Source: Nitrospirota bacterium
Lineage (GTDB): Bacteria > Nitrospirota_A > Leptospirillia > Leptospirillales > Leptospirillaceae
Assembly (NCBI GenBank): GCA_021795275.1
Contig: JAJYPO010000024.1
Span: 1-17,237, forward strand
Length of the DNA: 17,237 bases
Direction: 5' to 3'
Below the pieces are notes generated by a model. That model did no database searches. It was given only the letters and a program-made list of their open reading frames with translations, and was not told the origin of the DNA. The position numbers and the translations under genes are program-made. Shown here in pieces: positions 14,181-17,237 of the stretch. Within the stretch, counting starts at the first letter, position 1; each line of letters begins with the position of its first letter.

Positions 14181-15554
14181 TTGAGAATTTCCCTCTTCAA
14201 CAAGATCCTGTTTCTTTCGGTCCTGGTCCTTTCGATCTCCCTGGGATTCGGATATATCCTTCTGGAACACCAGATTCTTCACCAGACTAAGGACCAGATC
14301 GCAAAAGACAACCGGCTCCTTCTTCTTGAGTTGACACGCTCCCTCTCTCTTCCACTCCTCAAGAACGACCGGATGGCCCTCGAGGACAATCTGGGCGTGT
14401 TCGAACACTCTCCCGGTGTCCTCGGCGTCTATGTCTTCGACCGGCAGGGGGTTCTTCAGGGGCGCATCGAAAATGATACCATCCCCTCTTCCGGAAGCCG
14501 AGGTCTCGTCGCCTCCCCCCTCCTGCCGCTCTCCCGGCCGGAAGAAAAAGAGGGTCTCGTCCTCCGGCACCTGAAGAAACACCATCTGTATCGACTTTCC
14601 GATCCAATCCAATTTCAGGGGGTGGGTGTGGGACAGGTGGTCCTTTTTCTGTCGGACGCCCCCTACGAGATTGTCAGGGCCAAAATCGCCCGATCCTTCC
14701 TGATTTTGGGAGGGGGGAGCCTCCTTCTGGCTCTTCTGGGATCTCTTTTTCTGTCCGCCTACATCTCCCGGCCCATACGCTCGCTCAGTAATGCGACAGA
14801 AAGAATTCTCGAGGGGGACTACATCCGGGTCAGCCCCCCGGCCCTTCGGGACGAAACGGGGGATCTCGTCGTCGCCTTCAACCGGATGGCTCGCGAAATG
14901 GAGCACAAGGAACGTCTGGAAAAGGCACTGATCCGGTACGTCTCTCCCGATGTTGCCGAACACCTGATCAACCATCCCGAGCTGATCCATCTGGGAGGGA
15001 TCCGGCAGGAGGTGGTGCTCATCTTCGCCGACATCCGCAACTTCACCCGGCTTTCGAGCCAGCTTCCTTCCGAGGAGGTGGTCCAGATCCTGAACGACTA
15101 CTTCAACTCCTTCATCGACGAGATCTTTCTTCATCAGGGATCGGTCAACAACATCATGGGCGACGGAATCATGATCGTCTTCGGCATCCCGCAGTTTTCG
15201 GAGTCCCATCCGGAAAGCGCCCTGGCCTGTGCGCTTTCGATCCGAAAAAGGATCAAGGATCTCTCGGACATGAGAAAGGAGCAGGGAATGCCCTCTGTCC
15301 AGTTCGGTCTCGGCCTTCACATCGGAGAAGGGGTGGTCGGACACATAGGATCCAAGACGCGCATGGAGTATACTGTCGTGGGAGGTCCGGTGAATATCGC
15401 CTACAGGATCCAGGAGGCGGCGGGTCCAGGAGAAATTCTCGTCTCCGACAACCTCTGGAAACGTCTGTCCGGAAATTACGAAAGCCTTCGGCACTCTACC
15501 CGTATCGTGACACCAAAAGGGCTGGAAGACGCGGTTCTTGTTCATGTCCTTTAA
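14181..15554 (+). CDS. Membrane class III nucleotide cyclase with HAMP domain
   Basis: 457 residues from TTG 14181, chosen because GGAG lies exactly five bases upstream; TTG 14163 in the same frame has no proper spacing. Layout: TM1 (about 8-28), periplasmic sensor (30-168, CHASE8-like in style: LTRSLSLPLLKNDRMALEDNL and VLGVYVFDRQG), TM2 (about 171-195), HAMP (196-245), and class III cyclase domain (about 275-457). Metal-binding Asp residues D284 (FADIRNFT) and D328 (MGDGIMIVFG) are present, as are the transition-state Asn405 and Arg409 (VNIAYR). The Lys that contacts adenine (DKFIGD in relatives) is Asn324 (NNIMGD). The enzyme would make cAMP from ATP, but the Lys change makes substrate and activity uncertain. 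It is divergent from the GAF/GGDEF-like protein. Confidence 0.9.
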   Translation: MRISLFNKILFLSVLVLSISLGFGYILLEHQILHQTKDQIAKDNRLLLLELTRSLSLPLLKNDRMALEDNLGVFEHSPGVLGVYVFDRQGVLQGRIENDTIPSSGSRGLVASPLLPLSRPEEKEGLVLRHLKKHHLYRLSDPIQFQGVGVGQVVLFLSDAPYEIVRAKIARSFLILGGGSLLLALLGSLFLSAYISRPIRSLSNATERILEGDYIRVSPPALRDETGDLVVAFNRMAREMEHKERLEKALIRYVSPDVAEHLINHPELIHLGGIRQEVVLIFADIRNFTRLSSQLPSEEVVQILNDYFNSFIDEIFLHQGSVNNIMGDGIMIVFGIPQFSESHPESALACALSIRKRIKDLSDMRKEQGMPSVQFGLGLHIGEGVVGHIGSKTRMEYTVVGGPVNIAYRIQEAAGPGEILVSDNLWKRLSGNYESLRHSTRIVTPKGLEDAVLVHVL

Positions 15555-15616
15555 TCTCAGAGAAAGATTGCACCTTGCCGAAGATACCATTACCTGAAGC
15601 GGGCATTTGCGGGTCT

Positions 15617-16468
15617 ATGGGAAAGATTGGCCTTCTGCCGGTTTCCGCTGCGCTGCTTCTCCTCCTCGCATCAGGATGCGTTCCGCCACCGGCTCCGGAA
15701 TCGCCCGCTCCTCCTCCGGCTCCGCGCAAGATTCTGGTAGACACTCCTGCCTCGTTGGCCGTCCGGGCACTTCTTCTGGGCGAAGACAAAAAGGCGTTGG
15801 CTCTCGCCCAGGCGATCCGGAACAAACGGGATCGGGAGGCCCTTCTCTCCCTGATCCGGCAGCAGGACATCGACCGTCAGGTCGAGGGCATCCGGTTCGA
15901 TTTCGCCAATGGGCACCGGACCGAGGGGGCGCTCCTTCTGAGATCCTTACAGGAAAAATACCCCGAAAAGGCGATGGAGATTTTTCTCACGCTGCGCCCG
16001 GACACGCTTTCATGGATCATTCGACATGATGTCCAGAAGGGGGAGGAGCGCCTCGCCATCCGCATGATGATTCTCCTTCAACCCTACAAACGCACCTCTT
16101 TCCATCCGCTGATGGCGGCGGCATACAGCCATTGGGGATTCCGACGTTTCTGGCAGGGTCGCTACCACGATTCCTTCATGCTCGCCAACCAGTCTCTCTC
16201 TGCCGATCCGGCCAACAAGTCCGCCCTCTCTCTCAAGAAGCGCGTTCTCGCGATTCGGGATGCCCGTGTGTCCCGAGGCCTTGTCGCCTACCGTCACCAG
16301 CATCTTCCAAAGGCCATCCGGCTATGGAAAACCGCTCTGGCCATCGACCCTTCCAATGATGAGACAAAAAAGTATATTCTCAAGGCGGAGGAATTGCTGA
16401 AAAAAGTCAGACATCTTGAAGGTCAGGCGGGACAATCCGGATCGCCGGCGCCGGGAGGTAAGAAATAA
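15617..16468 (+). CDS. Proline-rich lipoprotein with C-terminal TPR-like repeats
   Basis: 283 residues from ATG 15617, selected because it yields a clean lipoprotein signal: MGKIGLLPVSAALLLLLASGC with lipobox LASGC and C21. A TTG at 15575 in the same frame would add 14 residues; neither start has a strong Shine-Dalgarno. After the Cys comes a Pro/Ala-rich linker (about 22-36, PPPAPESPAPPPAP), then an all-helical body. TPR-like units occur near the C-terminus: YSHWGFRRFWQGRYHDSFMLANQSLSADPAN (about 170-200) and GLVAYRHQHLPKAIRLWKTALAIDPSN (about 218-244). No enzyme motif is visible. It begins 62 bases after the cyclase and ends one base before the DsbA-like gene. A scaffold role at the envelope is likely; the partner is unknown. 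Confidence 0.82.
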   Translation: MGKIGLLPVSAALLLLLASGCVPPPAPESPAPPPAPRKILVDTPASLAVRALLLGEDKKALALAQAIRNKRDREALLSLIRQQDIDRQVEGIRFDFANGHRTEGALLLRSLQEKYPEKAMEIFLTLRPDTLSWIIRHDVQKGEERLAIRMMILLQPYKRTSFHPLMAAAYSHWGFRRFWQGRYHDSFMLANQSLSADPANKSALSLKKRVLAIRDARVSRGLVAYRHQHLPKAIRLWKTALAIDPSNDETKKYILKAEELLKKVRHLEGQAGQSGSPAPGGKK

Positions 16469-16469
16469 C

Positions 16470-17111
16470 ATGGAACCGCTCCTTTTTGCCGATTGGTATA
16501 CCGATCCATTCTGTTCCTGGAGTTTTGCGGCCGAAGAACCGATACGTCGTTTCCAAAGTCACTTCGAGGGGCGTCTCTCCTTCCGGCACCGTCTTTTCCC
16601 GCTCTATTCCAATATCGAGGAGTTTCTCAGAAAACATGGCCTGGCGACCCAGCAGGAGTTTGCGCCAAGAATCGGAAAGGTCTCGCGGGCGACCGGGGTC
16701 GCCATGAGTCCGAAGGTCTGGGAAACAGGTCAGGCCCCTTCCTCAAGCGAGGAGTGCTGCCGTTTCGCCAAGGCCGCCCTTCTCGCGGATCCCGAAAAAG
16801 GTGGGCGCTTCCTCTCCCGGGTCCGGGAGCTGGCCTTCCTCGAAGGGCGGAACATCGGCGATCCGGGCCTCCTTGGAGATACGGCCAAGGCTCTCGGGCT
16901 CGATATACCGGTCCTCGGGGAGATCCTTCGTTCGGGGAAGGCGAAGGCGGCTCTCGATGAGGATCTGGAAAAAGCCCGCATCGAAGGGGTCACCGTCCGT
17001 CCGACCCTCGTCATGACAAACTCCGAAGGGGACAGGGTCTTCATCGGAGGGTTGCGGGACTCCGATCTTTTCATCCTTGCAGGGGAATCCCTGGTCCGGG
17101 AAGTCTCGTGA
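16470..17111 (+). CDS. DsbA/FrnE-like thioredoxin-fold protein with CxxS motif
   Basis: 213 residues from ATG 16470, with GGGAGG 11 bases upstream, inside the end of the previous gene. The thioredoxin-fold start [16 protein letters not shown] places C15-SW-S18 at the active-site position; relatives in the DsbA/FrnE group have CPWC or CxxS. The cis-Pro loop VTVRPTLVM (P178) near the end and the helical insert (about 45-165) fit that family. There is no signal peptide, so it is probably cytosolic. With a single active-site Cys it could act in monothiol exchange or glutathione-linked chemistry rather than dithiol oxidation. C96 and C97 (EECCRF) are further Cys in the helical domain. It overlaps the purE start by 4 bases. 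Confidence 0.82.
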   Translation: MEPLLFADWYTDPFCSWSFAAEEPIRRFQSHFEGRLSFRHRLFPLYSNIEEFLRKHGLATQQEFAPRIGKVSRATGVAMSPKVWETGQAPSSSEECCRFAKAALLADPEKGGRFLSRVRELAFLEGRNIGDPGLLGDTAKALGLDIPVLGEILRSGKAKAALDEDLEKARIEGVTVRPTLVMTNSEGDRVFIGGLRDSDLFILAGESLVREVS

Positions 17112-17237
17112 ACCGTCCCCGGGTCGGAATCATCATGGGAAGCCAGAGCGACTGGGAGACGATGAAGGGGGCCTCCGAAATCCTCGACGCCTTCTCCGTG
17201 GAGCACGAATGTCGGGTGGTTTCCGCCCACCGCACTC
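17108..17237 (+). CDS. purE: N5-carboxyaminoimidazole ribonucleotide mutase, 5' part
   Basis: The first 43 codons are in the window; the gene runs off the end. [20 protein letters not shown] is the PurE N-terminal strand and phosphate-binding loop (GSxSDW), and CRVVSAHRT contains the conserved SAHR active-site stretch. PurE class I converts N5-CAIR to CAIR in de novo purine synthesis in the cytosol. The GTG start overlaps the stop of the DsbA-like gene (GTGA), so the two are translationally coupled; purK commonly follows but is not visible. The spacing and motif agree with the class I form rather than the animal-type class II, as judged from the N-terminus only. Confidence 0.93.
   Translation, partial: MNRPRVGIIMGSQSDWETMKGASEILDAFSVEHECRVVSAHRT

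Noticed and set aside
12702..15590. A 962-codon open frame on the minus strand
   Set aside because: Only the part up to about 14084-14135 matches protein families (TM, GAF, GGDEF fold). The upstream 480 codons lie antisense to the well-supported cyclase and look like low-information shadow sequence.
1..17237. tRNA, rRNA, CRISPR, insertion sequence or phage signatures
   Set aside because: I saw no repeat arrays, transposase-like frames, terminal inverted repeats or cloverleaf-forming sequence by eye.

Overview
The window looks like chromosomal DNA from a GC-rich Gram-negative bacterium. The evidence is a TolC-type outer-membrane factor, an RND pump, an MlaEFD-type lipid transporter and several lipoproteins. 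The HiPIP-like protein, copper/silver efflux and overall protein style suggest a metal-exposed acidophile, with Leptospirillum (Nitrospirota) as my best guess. That guess rests on general resemblance only; no marker gene here settles it.

Positions 1-7842 (minus strand): a copper/silver resistance operon reads right to left. It runs from a Cys-rich exported leader protein with a strong, apparently leaderless promoter, through cusC-like, cusB-like (with a duplicated Met-site domain), cusA-like and cusF-like genes, to a Tat-type HiPIP-like iron-sulfur protein carrying a Met-rich insertion and a small Met/His-rich protein. Beyond it, the 5' end of a ParD-like antitoxin gene leaves the window, with its own promoter and a near-perfect BlaI/CopY-type palindrome. 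CusF would hand Cu(I)/Ag(I) to the Met sites of CusB, and CusCBA would pump the metal out of the periplasm.

Positions 7843-8329: a gene-poor divergent intergenic region with small hairpins.

Positions 8330-12692 (plus strand): a di-heme cytochrome c peroxidase, a strong hairpin, then a compact MCE/Mla-type operon: permease (MlaE), ATPase-like subunit (MlaF), MCE protein (MlaD) and a TPR lipoprotein, the last three joined by 4-bp overlaps. Two things are odd. The permease has no ATG/GTG/TTG start where homology says it should begin. The ATPase has lost its Q-loop Gln, LSGGQ signature, catalytic Glu and H-loop His while keeping Walker A.

Positions 12702-17237: a membrane GAF plus degenerate GGDEF protein (minus strand) sits divergently to a HAMP-containing class III nucleotide cyclase (plus strand) whose substrate-selecting Lys is Asn. 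The cyclase is followed by a proline-rich lipoprotein with TPR-like repeats, a DsbA/FrnE-like protein with a CxxS motif, and the start of purE, the last three nearly or actually overlapping.

The strongest candidates for something undescribed are the degenerate Mla ATPase operon with its missing start codon and TPR lipoprotein, and the copper operon's HiPIP with a Met-rich loop together with the exactly duplicated CusB metal site.
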